Assembly: GCA_013824715.1 (NCBI GenBank)
Contig: PNOH01000025.1
Coordinates: 1-64,000, forward strand
Source: Odoribacter sp.
GTDB taxonomy: Bacteria > Bacteroidota > Bacteroidia > Bacteroidales > Prolixibacteraceae
Reading direction: 5' to 3'
Length of the DNA stretch: 64,000 bases
This document shows positions 33,925 through 41,852 of the stretch, piece by piece. Positions within the stretch are counted from its first letter, which is position 1; every line of letters begins with the position of its first letter. The notes under the pieces are model-generated. The model was not told the origin of the DNA and made no database searches. It saw nothing but the letters and a program-made list of their open reading frames with translations. Both the position numbers and the translations under genes were made by a program.

Positions 33925-36561
33925 TTAGTTGTCGCGCCAGGAGCTTTGTTTTGAGACCTTCAGGTCGCGAAGCATGGCCGAACTGGCAGAAAGGTTGAAA
34001 CTATAACTTTTACGGTCGCCAAACGGAACAAAATTGAACGACATACTCCAGCAATGCAAGGTCCGGGTCACATTTACCGTAGTAAACGAAAATTTCATGG
34101 CCTGAATATCAAAGTTGGTATTCAAATTCATGTCCCATTTTTCGGTTAAAGTAAGTCGTCCTCCCAGGTTGAGGCTTTGGTTGATAGTACCTTTAATTTT
34201 TCCGTCTTTATCAGGTTTGTATGGATTATTATAAAAAAGCGAATAGTCGAACCTGAAACTCCAGGGCATTTTAAAATCAACGTAAGGTATTTCATCTTCC
34301 CCATCTGGTGTAATTGGCGCTGCTTTTTCCCGACCTTTCTTTTCTTCGGCTTCTTTCTTCTCTTTTTTCGATTCGAAATTCATCCCGAACGACATGTTTG
34401 CATTGGATAACCTGCCAAGTTTTTTGAACCCTTTCAAATGGTTCCAAACATATTCATCATACATATTACCATCCTTATCAACCATGTAGGGGTTCAAATT
34501 AGCTCCAAAATTTACACTTACGCCTTTTATCGTTGTTCGGGCTGTAAGGGAAATCGGACTAAGCTTAAATGAGTCAGCAATCATGTTATAGGAAGTATTG
34601 ATTCCCAGATTATCAATGATTTTAACTTTTTTGAATTTAGGCTTTTCATCTTTTGAAGCTATGCTATCGCTAATTTCAAGCACCTTGGCTTCAAGGTTAT
34701 TGCTTAAGCTAAACGAGATAGCGCCACTTTCACCACGGCCGGCGGAACCAAATATATAATTCTCAAAACGGTTGTAGTATTGGGTGACACCGCTTTTATC
34801 AACATATGTTCCCCAGAAACCAAATTTTTTCTGGCCAAAATCTGGAGTATAACTAAAACTGATTGAAGGGGTGATCTTATGACGAATAGCTTTTATCCGT
34901 GAATTTGGATTACGCATGATATACATACCATAAATATTGGTCGATGAACTCAGGCTATATGAATAGTCATAATTCCGTCTGAAAGCATAAACGGTGTCAA
35001 CTACAACATGGTTGGCGCGTGGTGGCAAATATGTTGCATCCGGATCGTACCGCTTGACCAAATAACTGCTGTACCAACGTTCAGAATAACTGAAACTCGG
35101 GCTCATATTAATGAACTTCAGCAAATTGAACGATGGTAATGAAATCGGTATAGAATGGCGAATCCCATTTTGCCAGTCGCGTACAAGTGATTTTTTAAGA
35201 AGATCCTTTTCTTTGGAAGTGATCGAGTTTTTCATATTTCCGGAGTAACTGAAACTGATTTTTTCGTACCATTTAACCGGTCCTATCCTGTTTTTAATCT
35301 TGAACGGATTGATTTTAGACATATTCAATGTTAATTCAGGAAGACTTAAAGAGATGGTTGTATCACGTGAGTTTTGCGAATGGCGCAGGTTCAGGGACAA
35401 GTTGAAGGGCGTATTTTCAAATTTTTTCGAATACGAAATACTGGACGATTTTTGTGTCTGCAAGTAATTCTGGACGGACACAGTATTGTTCATATAGGAG
35501 TTTTCCTTGTCAAACGAACTGGTTGATAAATTTACATTGGCCGAAAAAGTCCGGTTCGGATTGGCTTTCGAATCTTGTGAATGAGACCAGGTCACACTGA
35601 ATCCCTTTGTTGTTTTTGCATCAGGAAGCGGTTCTTCAGAGTATTTATTCAGGTTATAACTAAAATCGAAACTACCATTGTATCTGTACCTGACTTTGTA
35701 GTTGGTATGTAATTTCGTTGCCCATGAGCCTTTCGAATAAATATCACCTCTTAAAGCCAGATCAAAATTTTCGTTTGCAGCCCAGTAATAACCTCCTTCG
35801 CGCAGGAAAAATCCGCGAACTTGTTCCTCTCCATAGGTTGGAATCAGGATACCCGATGTATAAGTGGTTGAATTCGGGAAGTATCCAAACGGGATCATCG
35901 GAAAGTAAATCGGAAAATCTTCAAGAACCATATACGCCGGGCCGGTAATAATCTTTTTATTTGAAATAACTTTTGCCTTTGTCATCCGGAGATAAAAGTG
36001 AGGGTGCTCTGCGTCACAGGTAGTATATTTCCCCTTTTCCAAAACAAACGCATCTTTACTGATTTTTTTAGTCAGTTCACTGTGAACAAATCCATCTCCC
36101 TGTGATGTTTTTACATCTGTTATGATCCCTTTTTGAGTTTCGAAATTATATCTCAGGGTTTTTGATTCAAACTCCTCATCGCCATCTTTAAATATCGGAG
36201 TCCCCACAATTGTTCCGGTTGAATCAGGTAATCCTTCAGCATAAACTTCCTTGGTGGCAAAGTCAAGCATAATATAATCAGCCTTTAGCTCAATGCTCTG
36301 GTAGTTTACAACTCCTTTTTTATACATGAAAACCTTTTGATTTTCAAAATCAGCAATGGTCGAATCTTCGGCCGTATAGGTGATGATTGCCTCGAGTACG
36401 GGTTTGGTAACAGAATCCTGCAATGTCTGAACAGGAAGTATTGCCAGACTATCGGGCAGATTAGATGATTTAATCGTGTCAGATTTTAGGTTTAGTTGTC
36501 CGTATGAGGACATGGCAACTAAAAATAATATATTTGTAAGAAGATTTTTTATCAAAACCAC
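33925..36561 (-). CDS. LptD/OstA-like outer-membrane LPS assembly protein
   Basis: An 878-residue outer-membrane protein. The start is GTG 36561 (a TTG two codons on is an alternative; a stop lies two codons upstream). Signal peptide: NLLTNILFLVAMSSYGQ. Residues 55-190 form the OstA/LptA-like beta-taco (ITYTAEDSTIADFENQKVFM, VNYQSIELKADYIMLDF, KGIITDVKTSQGDGFVHSEL). The LptD barrel follows (PIYFPMIPFGYFPNSTTYTS, GILIPTYGEEQVRGFFLREG), ending in many amphipathic strands. Around residues 735-765 lies an insert rich in Lys and Glu (KKEKKEAEEKKGREKA). This is the annotated 'putative LPS assembly protein LptD' of Bacteroidota. It is divergent from the amidase gene. Confidence 0.85.
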   Translation of the reverse strand: MVLIKNLLTNILFLVAMSSYGQLNLKSDTIKSSNLPDSLAILPVQTLQDSVTKPVLEAIITYTAEDSTIADFENQKVFMYKKGVVNYQSIELKADYIMLDFATKEVYAEGLPDSTGTIVGTPIFKDGDEEFESKTLRYNFETQKGIITDVKTSQGDGFVHSELTKKISKDAFVLEKGKYTTCDAEHPHFYLRMTKAKVISNKKIITGPAYMVLEDFPIYFPMIPFGYFPNSTTYTSGILIPTYGEEQVRGFFLREGGYYWAANENFDLALRGDIYSKGSWATKLHTNYKVRYRYNGSFDFSYNLNKYSEEPLPDAKTTKGFSVTWSHSQDSKANPNRTFSANVNLSTSSFDKENSYMNNTVSVQNYLQTQKSSSISYSKKFENTPFNLSLNLRHSQNSRDTTISLSLPELTLNMSKINPFKIKNRIGPVKWYEKISFSYSGNMKNSITSKEKDLLKKSLVRDWQNGIRHSIPISLPSFNLLKFINMSPSFSYSERWYSSYLVKRYDPDATYLPPRANHVVVDTVYAFRRNYDYSYSLSSSTNIYGMYIMRNPNSRIKAIRHKITPSISFSYTPDFGQKKFGFWGTYVDKSGVTQYYNRFENYIFGSAGRGESGAISFSLSNNLEAKVLEISDSIASKDEKPKFKKVKIIDNLGINTSYNMIADSFKLSPISLTARTTIKGVSVNFGANLNPYMVDKDGNMYDEYVWNHLKGFKKLGRLSNANMSFGMNFESKKEKKEAEEKKGREKAAPITPDGEDEIPYVDFKMPWSFRFDYSLFYNNPYKPDKDGKIKGTINQSLNLGGRLTLTEKWDMNLNTNFDIQAMKFSFTTVNVTRTLHCWSMSFNFVPFGDRKSYSFNLSASSAMLRDLKVSKQSSWRDN

Positions 36562-36598
36562 AATTTATAAGATATACATATACATTTGGGTTGGTTTG

Positions 36599-36606
36599 CA
36601 AAAGTA
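36599..36606 (-). promoter_or_regulatory. Candidate -7 element TACTTTTG for the LptD-like gene
   Basis: TACTTTTG read on the minus strand lies 38 bases before the GTG start. A TTG lies 24 bases upstream of it, longer than the ideal spacing. Confidence 0.4.
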
Positions 36607-36659
36607 TAAATAAGGCCTGTACCTAAACGTCAAGAAATGTAAAATAATTTTAATATTTC

Positions 36660-36667
36660 TATTTTTG
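36660..36667 (+). promoter_or_regulatory. Candidate -7 element TATTTTTG for the amidase gene
   Basis: TATTTTTG matches the -7 consensus 21 bases before the ATG at 36688. No TTG was found at the -33 position. Confidence 0.4.
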
Positions 36668-36687
36668 TTCCGAAATACGATTTCATT

Positions 36688-37914
36688 ATGATGAAGTACT
36701 TTTACTGTAAGGCATTTATCCTCCTCGTTATTGGTGTAATTTTTTCGGAAAATGCTTTTTCATCAGGACCGGTAACTAAAAGCGAAAAACTTATGGTTGT
36801 GGTTATTGATCCCGGACATGGAGGCAAAGATCCGGGAGCCATGAATAAAGGTATTCGCGAGAAAGATGTTGTGCTCGGGATAGGACTTAAACTGGGAAAA
36901 TTGCTAAATGATAATTATTCAGACATTAAAGTTGTTTTTACCCGTAGCACCGATGTATTCGTCCCACTGATTGAAAGGTCAAGAATTGCCAATAAAAATA
37001 AAGCTGACTTATTTATTTCATTGCATGCCAACCACTGTGGAACGCCATCTATCAGAGGAACAGAAACTTTCGTACTTGGACTTCACCGATCGGCTGACAA
37101 CCTGGAAGTAGCCAAGAAAGAAAATTCCGTAATCCTGCTGGAGGACGATTATACAGAAAACTATGAAGGTTTCGATCCCAACCTCTCCGAGTCTTACATC
37201 ATGTTTGAGCTGGTACAGGATATTTACATGGACCAGAGTTTATCTTTTGCTGATGCTATTCAGAATCAATTTCAGTCGCGCCTTACGACTGAAAACCGGG
37301 GAGTAAAACAAGCTGGTTTTCTTGTATTACGGCAATCTTCTATGCCCAGCGTTTTGATCGAAGCCGGATTCCTTAGTAATCAGGCCGAAGCCAATTCTCT
37401 CAGAAGTGAAGAAGGTCAGCGAAACATTGCAGCATCAATTCTTGACGCCTTCCGGAAGTTCAGGTCTAAAAATTCAGGTACCCCTGTCCCAACCATTGCT
37501 GAGAAGCAGCCAGTAGTAACCAGTCAAACGTCTTCACCAAACACAAAACAAGAAACTGAAATAATAACCAAAGTTGCCGGTAAAACTCCTGAAGTTATGC
37601 CAGATATAATACCTGATGCCCCTTCAGAAAAAAAAGTTTTGGAAAATGCTGAGATTAATGAGAATACCTATTACAGTGTACAAATAGGCGCTAATACAAG
37701 CCCGGTTGAGCCTGTAGCTGCCAATTTTAAAGGATTGAAAGAAATTAGAAGAGAGAAAACCGACAAATATTACCGATATTACATTGGGAAAGAGACAACG
37801 ATGGCCAGAATTACACCCATTTTGCAGCAAATAAAATTGAAATTTCCACAGGCATTTATTGTATCATTTGTTGACGGGAAACGAATTATTATTAATAATT
37901 CGTCAATTCCATAA
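36688..37914 (+). CDS. N-acetylmuramoyl-L-alanine amidase with SPOR-like C-terminus
   Basis: A 408-residue periplasmic enzyme (EC 3.5.1.28). Signal peptide within YCKAFILLVIGVIFSENAFS. The Amidase_3 domain spans about residues 35-255, with zinc ligands in VVIDPGHGGKDPGAM (His), a Glu in REKDVVLGIGLKLG, and SLHANHC (His); SVLIEAGFLSNQAEANSL carries the catalytic Glu. A Pro/Thr/Lys-rich linker (265-325) leads to a C-terminal domain (YYSVQIGANTSPVEP, FKGLKEIRREKTDKYYRYYI, FPQAFIVSF) that resembles SPOR. SPOR domains bind denuded septal glycan, so a role in cell separation is likely. The next gene ends with a related domain. Confidence 0.92.
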   Translation: MMKYFYCKAFILLVIGVIFSENAFSSGPVTKSEKLMVVVIDPGHGGKDPGAMNKGIREKDVVLGIGLKLGKLLNDNYSDIKVVFTRSTDVFVPLIERSRIANKNKADLFISLHANHCGTPSIRGTETFVLGLHRSADNLEVAKKENSVILLEDDYTENYEGFDPNLSESYIMFELVQDIYMDQSLSFADAIQNQFQSRLTTENRGVKQAGFLVLRQSSMPSVLIEAGFLSNQAEANSLRSEEGQRNIAASILDAFRKFRSKNSGTPVPTIAEKQPVVTSQTSSPNTKQETEIITKVAGKTPEVMPDIIPDAPSEKKVLENAEINENTYYSVQIGANTSPVEPVAANFKGLKEIRREKTDKYYRYYIGKETTMARITPILQQIKLKFPQAFIVSFVDGKRIIINNSSIP

Positions 37915-37950
37915 AACAGGTCAGGCATAAGTTTAAAATACTTAAACCAT

Positions 37951-37981
37951 TTGGTTTTATGCTCACAGGTGCATAGCTTTG
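37951..37981 (+). promoter_or_regulatory. Promoter for the MCE gene (TTG-N20-TAGCTTTG)
   Basis: TTG at 37951-37953 and TAGCTTTG at 37974-37981 with a 20-base spacer fit the Bacteroidota consensus closely. Start of transcription would be about 20 bases before the ATG at 38010. Confidence 0.7.
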
Positions 37982-38009
37982 TCTTAGAAAGAAGGAAACA
38001 ACAAGAAAC

Positions 38010-39269
38010 ATGATTAAAATATCAAAATATACCAAACTTGGCTTTTTAGTAATTGCCTGCTTAACGATACTTATTTGGGGTATTAACTACCTGAAAGGTA
38101 TTGATTTGCTGAAGAAAAGCTCCAACTATTACGTGATTTATGAAAAAATTGATGGATTGCTCAAATCCAGTACAATAACAATCAATGGCTTTCAGGTTGG
38201 CCAGGTTACGGAAGTTGGTTTTTTAGGTGATTATTCGGGCCGGCTACTGGTAACCATGTCGATTGAAGGTGATTTTAAGATTGCCAAAGGAACAACCGCC
38301 AAAATTGTATCGAGTGATATAATGGGCACGAAATCAATTAAGCTTGAGATTGTTCATTCCGGGGAATATTATCAGCCTGATGACACCATTCCCGGGGCTA
38401 CCGAAAGTGATTTAAAGGAACAGGTCAGTATGCAGGTGCTTCCCCTGAAAAAAAAGGCCGAAGAATTAATTGCATCATTAGATTCAGCAATTACTGTGGT
38501 AACCTATGTTTTCAACGAACGAACGCGCGAAAACCTGAGCCAAAGCTTTGAAAACATCAACAGGACTATTGCCAATATCGAATCAGCTTCATCTGAACTA
38601 AAAACCATGATGGGTAATGGCAAAATCAATTCGATTGTTACAAATCTCGACAGTATCAGTACAACAATCAAACAAAATTCAGGTCAGATAGCCAATATTA
38701 TCAGGAATTTATCATCGTTATCCGATTCATTGTCCAAACTGAATATAAGTCCTGTATTTGCAGAAATCAGCTCTTCCATTGCCGGGTTAAACGCCATCAT
38801 TCAGAAATTGAATACAACCGAAAGTTCGGCTGGCTTATTAATAAACGACCCGGTACTCTATCAAAATCTAAACAATTTAGCCGGTAGCCTGGATTTGCTT
38901 TTAAAAGATGTGCGGAATAATCCTAAGCGTTACGTTCATTTTTCAGCCTTCAATATTGGAAAAGATGTTTACATCACAGCTAAACCAAGCGCTCCTCAAG
39001 AAAAAGATCAGATCATTTATAAAGTGCATTTAATTTCAAGCCCGGCTAAATTATCAACTGAATCTCCATTTTTTAAAGGATTAGGAACTATTGAGGAAAA
39101 CAAAGTGAGTGAAACCTACAATTACCTGGCAGGAAAAACATCCGATTTCGGGGAGATAACGAAAATGCTTGATACCGCCAGAATTAATTTTCCGAATGCA
39201 AGTATCGTTGCATTTAAGAATGGCAGAAAGCTAAAATTGGAAAAAGCCATTAAAAAAGAGGCAAATTGA
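38010..39269 (+). CDS. MlaD-family (MCE) lipid transport protein with SPOR-like C-terminus
   Basis: A 419-residue inner-membrane-anchored protein. One N-terminal membrane segment (LGFLVIACLTILIWGINYLKG) is followed by a single MCE domain at about residues 35-120 (SNYYVIYEKIDGLLKSSTIT, NGFQVGQVTEVGFLGDY, GTTAKIVSSDIMGTKSIKLE). Residues 125-300 are helical coiled-coil. The last 85 residues (IIYKVHLISSPAKLS, FFKGLGTIEENKVSETYNYL, FPNASIVAFKNGRKL) resemble the C-terminal domain of the amidase encoded just upstream. MCE proteins shuttle phospholipids between membranes. No permease or ATPase gene is adjacent, so the rest of the system would be elsewhere. Confidence 0.88.
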   Translation: MIKISKYTKLGFLVIACLTILIWGINYLKGIDLLKKSSNYYVIYEKIDGLLKSSTITINGFQVGQVTEVGFLGDYSGRLLVTMSIEGDFKIAKGTTAKIVSSDIMGTKSIKLEIVHSGEYYQPDDTIPGATESDLKEQVSMQVLPLKKKAEELIASLDSAITVVTYVFNERTRENLSQSFENINRTIANIESASSELKTMMGNGKINSIVTNLDSISTTIKQNSGQIANIIRNLSSLSDSLSKLNISPVFAEISSSIAGLNAIIQKLNTTESSAGLLINDPVLYQNLNNLAGSLDLLLKDVRNNPKRYVHFSAFNIGKDVYITAKPSAPQEKDQIIYKVHLISSPAKLSTESPFFKGLGTIEENKVSETYNYLAGKTSDFGEITKMLDTARINFPNASIVAFKNGRKLKLEKAIKKEAN

Positions 39270-39555
39270 TTATTTACAATAATAATTATTATTGAAAATC
39301 AAGCTGTTTTCCTTTATTAACAAGCATTAAATTCAACTGGAAGTCTAATTAGTTGATATTCAGTAGATTAATATTAATGAAAAAATATTATTTTTTTTTT
39401 ATTTTTTAAATGCCTGAGCCTTAAAGACCTTATCTTTTTTTTGAAAAAGTCAAGCGAAAATCAATTTTTTTTATACGTTTTTTTTCGTAAAATTTGTTTT
39501 CAAGGAAAATTTCAGGAATACCAGTTTGTTTAATATTTTAATATCCTGCTCCAAA
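39270..39555. other. AT-rich gap upstream of dnaA
   Basis: A strongly A/T-rich stretch with long T-runs (39391-39408, 39466-39485). I see no ORF, no convincing promoter and only a distant DnaA-box-like word (TTATTTACA near 39271). Confidence 0.5.
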
Positions 39556-40986
39556 ATGATTAATGATTATCGTTTGGTTTGGGATCGTTGTCTGTCAATA
39601 ATTAGGGATAACGTTCCAGGCATTAGTTTTAAAACATGGTTTGAACCCATCGTTCCGGTAAATTTGGAAGAAGAAGTTCTCACAATTCAGGTTCCGAGTC
39701 CGTTTTTTTACGAATACCTCGAAGAACAGTACATTGACTTACTCCGCAAAACATTGAGAAAAGAGCTTGGGCAAGGCGCAAAACTTGAGTATATAGTGGT
39801 TATGGGCAATAATCAGAACAACTCACAACCATACACGGTTAAATATCCGACCAGCAACAACAGTAAAATTCAAAACAAGCCGATGAGCATTCCTCTCAAA
39901 ACGGAAGGGAGGCCATCAATCAGAAATCCTTTTATTATTCCCGGAATCCAGAAAATCCAGATTGACCCTCAGTTAAGACTTGACAATACATTCGACAATT
40001 TTGTTGAAGGTGAATGTAACCGCCTGGCCCGCAGTGCCGGATATGCAGTTTCACAAAATCCGGGAGGTACCGCTTTTAACCCCCTGATGATTTATGGAAA
40101 TTCGGGTTTGGGAAAAACACATTTGGCTCATGCAATTGGAATCGAAGTCAAGGAACGTCATCCTGAAAAAGTAGTTTTATATGTCAACGCCAATAAATTT
40201 CAGACCCAGTTTACCGAAGCTACCCGTAACAATAACCGAAATGATTTCCTGAATTTTTATCAGATGATTGATGTACTGATTCTGGATGACGTTCAGGAAT
40301 TTGCCGGCAAAGAGAAAACTCAGGAAACCTTTTTTCATATTTTCAACCATTTGCACCAAAGTGGAAAACAATTGATTTTAACCTCAGATAAACCACCAAT
40401 TGAACTTAAAGGCCTTGAACAGCGACTGCTTTCGAGGTTTAAATGGGGCTTAACTGCCGATTTGCAACAACCCAGCTTCGAAACCCGGATGGACATTTTG
40501 AGGCGTAAAATCTATAAAGACGGCATTCTTATTTCGGAAGAAGTACTTGAATATATTGCATCGCACATTACCAACAACATCAGGGAACTCGAAGGTGCAT
40601 TAGTATCACTGCTCGCCCAGTCAACATTGAATAGAAAAGAAATTACCATTGAACTGGCCAGTGAAATGATTAATAAGCTGGTTAAGAATTCGAAACGCGA
40701 AATATCTATTGACTATATTGCCAAAGTTGTTTGTGACTATTTTAATATGCCGGTTGATTCACTTCAGGCCAAAACCAGAAAACGTGAAATTGTTCAGGCG
40801 AGGCAACTGGCCATGTTCTTCTCGAAAAACATGACCAAATCTTCGCTGGCATCCATTGGTTCGCAAATCGGCAATAAAGACCACGCTACAGTGCTTCATG
40901 CCTGTAAAACAGTCAGTAATCTGAAAGAAACCGATAAAGCATTTAAACTTTGTGTTGACGAAATTGAAAAGAAATTGAAATTGTAA
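39556..40986 (+). CDS. dnaA: Chromosomal replication initiator protein DnaA
   Basis: A 476-residue AAA+ protein. The ATG at 39556 is chosen since MINDYRLVWDRCLSII begins domain I. Domain III has Walker A GNSGLGKTHLAHAIG (about residue 180), Walker B VLILDDVQEFAGKEKTQETF, sensor 1 LILTSDK and the LLSRFKWGL box. Domain IV has the DNA-binding signature GSQIGNKDHATVLHACKTV. The AT-rich 280 bases upstream show no cluster of DnaA boxes, so the origin is not placed here. The neighbours (MCE gene upstream, a terminator downstream) are not replication genes, unlike the dnaA-dnaN arrangement of many bacteria. Confidence 0.98.
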   Translation: MINDYRLVWDRCLSIIRDNVPGISFKTWFEPIVPVNLEEEVLTIQVPSPFFYEYLEEQYIDLLRKTLRKELGQGAKLEYIVVMGNNQNNSQPYTVKYPTSNNSKIQNKPMSIPLKTEGRPSIRNPFIIPGIQKIQIDPQLRLDNTFDNFVEGECNRLARSAGYAVSQNPGGTAFNPLMIYGNSGLGKTHLAHAIGIEVKERHPEKVVLYVNANKFQTQFTEATRNNNRNDFLNFYQMIDVLILDDVQEFAGKEKTQETFFHIFNHLHQSGKQLILTSDKPPIELKGLEQRLLSRFKWGLTADLQQPSFETRMDILRRKIYKDGILISEEVLEYIASHITNNIRELEGALVSLLAQSTLNRKEITIELASEMINKLVKNSKREISIDYIAKVVCDYFNMPVDSLQAKTRKREIVQARQLAMFFSKNMTKSSLASIGSQIGNKDHATVLHACKTVSNLKETDKAFKLCVDEIEKKLKL

Positions 40987-40993
40987 CAGATAT

Positions 40994-41022
40994 AGCAGGT
41001 CAGTTTGATCTGCTTTTTTTTT
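40994..41022 (+). terminator. dnaA terminator
   Basis: AGCAGGTCA pairs with TGATCTGCT (one G.U) around a GTT loop, followed by eight T. Confidence 0.8.
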
Positions 41023-41035
41023 GTTTGAATAACTG

Positions 41036-41218
41036 ATGTACGATACCTACAAAACATTAGCAAAACCTTCGGAAGGACTTTTTAAGGATAAAGGCAGCAA
41101 ATTCCTGTCGTTTGCATTTCCGGTTGATTCGGAAGACGAAATCAGGTTTAGCGAACTAAACCGTATTGAAGAAGGATTGAAAAAAATTGAAGGATTAAAG
41201 ATAAGTTACATAAATTGA
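41036..41218 (+). pseudogene. Truncated YigZ/IMPACT-family gene
   Basis: A 60-residue ORF. Its first 37 residues (YDTYKTLAKPSEGLFKDKGS, KFLSFAFPVDSEDEI) match the start of the YigZ/IMPACT family, where the ATG-proximal SEGLFKDKGSKF motif is characteristic and full length is about 200 residues. After that the sequence departs from the family (LNRIEEGLKKIEGLK) and stops. No further YigZ segment (such as the conserved DGEPSGTAG stretch) follows in any frame to pyrB. A MITE-like element begins 84 bases after the stop. I read this as a gene remnant truncated by rearrangement; a new small protein is possible. Confidence 0.65.
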
Positions 41219-41300
41219 AATTGGTTCTGTAATAGATTCTGTGAGTATTTTAATTTAGCTGGAGTCAATTATATAGGATTTATTACGGGATTATTCATTT
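41219..41300. other. Gap with nothing recognised
   Basis: AT-rich sequence between the yigZ remnant and the inverted-repeat element; no feature seen. It is the first part of a 630-base stretch without an established gene (41219-41848); the rest is described in the next entries. Confidence 0.4.
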
Positions 41301-41303
41301 TTT

Positions 41304-41454
41304 AAAACCTTATTTGTCAAGGAAACCTTAGTAGAATTATGATACATGCGAATAACCAACCTTATTACCTTATTGATTTACAGATGAAAAATAAGGTTAA
41401 AAGCAAGGGGAATTATGCCTTCTACTAAGGTTGTTTAAATAAAAATAAGGTTTT
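41304..41454. mobile_element. MITE-like nested inverted-repeat element
   Basis: Three nested perfect inverted repeats are centred on one point. The outer pair is AAAACCTTATTT (about 41304-41315) with AAATAAGGTTTT (about 41443-41454). The middle pair is AACCTTAGTAGAA (41324-41336) with TTCTACTAAGGTT (41420-41432). The inner pair is AACCTTATT (41358-41366) with AATAAGGTT (41390-41398). The word CCTTATT recurs three times forward and twice reversed. It has no ORF. This is the shape of a miniature inverted-repeat element or of a large RNA hairpin. No clear target-site duplication was found. Confidence 0.55.
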
Positions 41455-41621
41455 TCTTAACAAAGAACTTTATAATTTGAAATTTACTTTGTGGTCAGTA
41501 AAAATTATTACCCACACCAGACGTTATAAAGCCATTAAAATTAGCTTGCCCGAAGCGGTTGATGTTAATAACGTTTTCATAACTATTGAACCGTATTTTT
41601 TAAAAGCTGATAAAAACACTT

Positions 41622-41629
41622 TAATTTTG
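41622..41629 (+). promoter_or_regulatory. Candidate -7 element TAATTTTG for pyrBI
   Basis: TAATTTTG fits TAnnTTTG and lies about 220 bases before pyrB, directly ahead of the leader ORF and its hairpins. No TTG sits at -33, so it is a weak call on its own; its position at the head of the leader is the main support. Confidence 0.35.
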
Positions 41630-41636
41630 GATTTTG

Positions 41637-41852
41637 ATGGAACACCTGATCAAACCATATTCCTGCATTCCTGGTGAAAAAATTTTCCTGAAAAAAATTT
41701 TCCCAAACTTCCTGTTTTGTTTCCATCATTTGAGCCAAACGGCTCAGCAATGTTTTTTACCGGTCTTTCCGGTTATGTATAAAACCAACAGAATAAACTT
41801 TCTGTTGGTTTTTTTTTGCCATACTACCAATAAAAAATATAATCTAAAATGA
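41637..41852 (+). CDS. Possible pyrBI leader ORF overlapping the pyrB start
   Basis: A 71-codon frame begins with ATG at 41637, runs through the pause-like hairpin (41731-41746), a second hairpin and the terminator (41781-41817), and stops in ATGA overlapping the pyrB ATG. It is rich in Phe and in UUU codons ([21 protein letters not shown]). The layout mirrors the enterobacterial pyrBI leader, in which ribosomes following RNA polymerase through U-rich pauses prevent termination when UTP is low. No homology to the known leader peptide is claimed; the frame could be open by chance. A shorter frame at 41477-41677 in another phase has no ATG and is not called. Confidence 0.35.
   Translation: MEHLIKPYSCIPGEKIFLKKIFPNFLFCFHHLSQTAQQCFLPVFPVMYKTNRINFLLVFFCHTTNKKYNLK
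41731..41756 (+). promoter_or_regulatory. Pause-like hairpin plus U6 tract in the pyrB leader
   Basis: TGAGCC pairs with GGCTCA across AAAC, followed by GCAATG and six T. This resembles a transcription pause hairpin with a U-rich tract. A smaller hairpin, ACCGG/CCGGT, follows at 41759-41773. Confidence 0.5.
41781..41817 (+). terminator. Attenuator-type terminator 31 bases upstream of pyrB
   Basis: AAAACCAACAGA pairs with TCTGTTGGTTTT (12 bp) around ATAAACTT and is followed by a T-run. No gene ends just upstream on this strand, so it is best read as an attenuator within the pyrBI leader rather than as the end of another transcript. Confidence 0.75.

Noticed and set aside
39270-39555. Chromosomal origin upstream of dnaA
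   Set aside because: The region is AT-rich, but no cluster of TTATCCACA-like boxes is visible, and Bacteroidota origins are often not beside dnaA. GC-skew and a DnaA-box scan would decide.
41429-41677. Small plus-strand frame ending in a stop at 41677 upstream of pyrB
   Set aside because: No ATG, no ribosome site and no family; it may be the remains of a gene but cannot be supported.
41640-41848. PyrR-binding attenuator for pyrB
   Set aside because: No PyrR anti-antiterminator consensus was recognised, and the ORF running through the hairpins fits the enteric type better.
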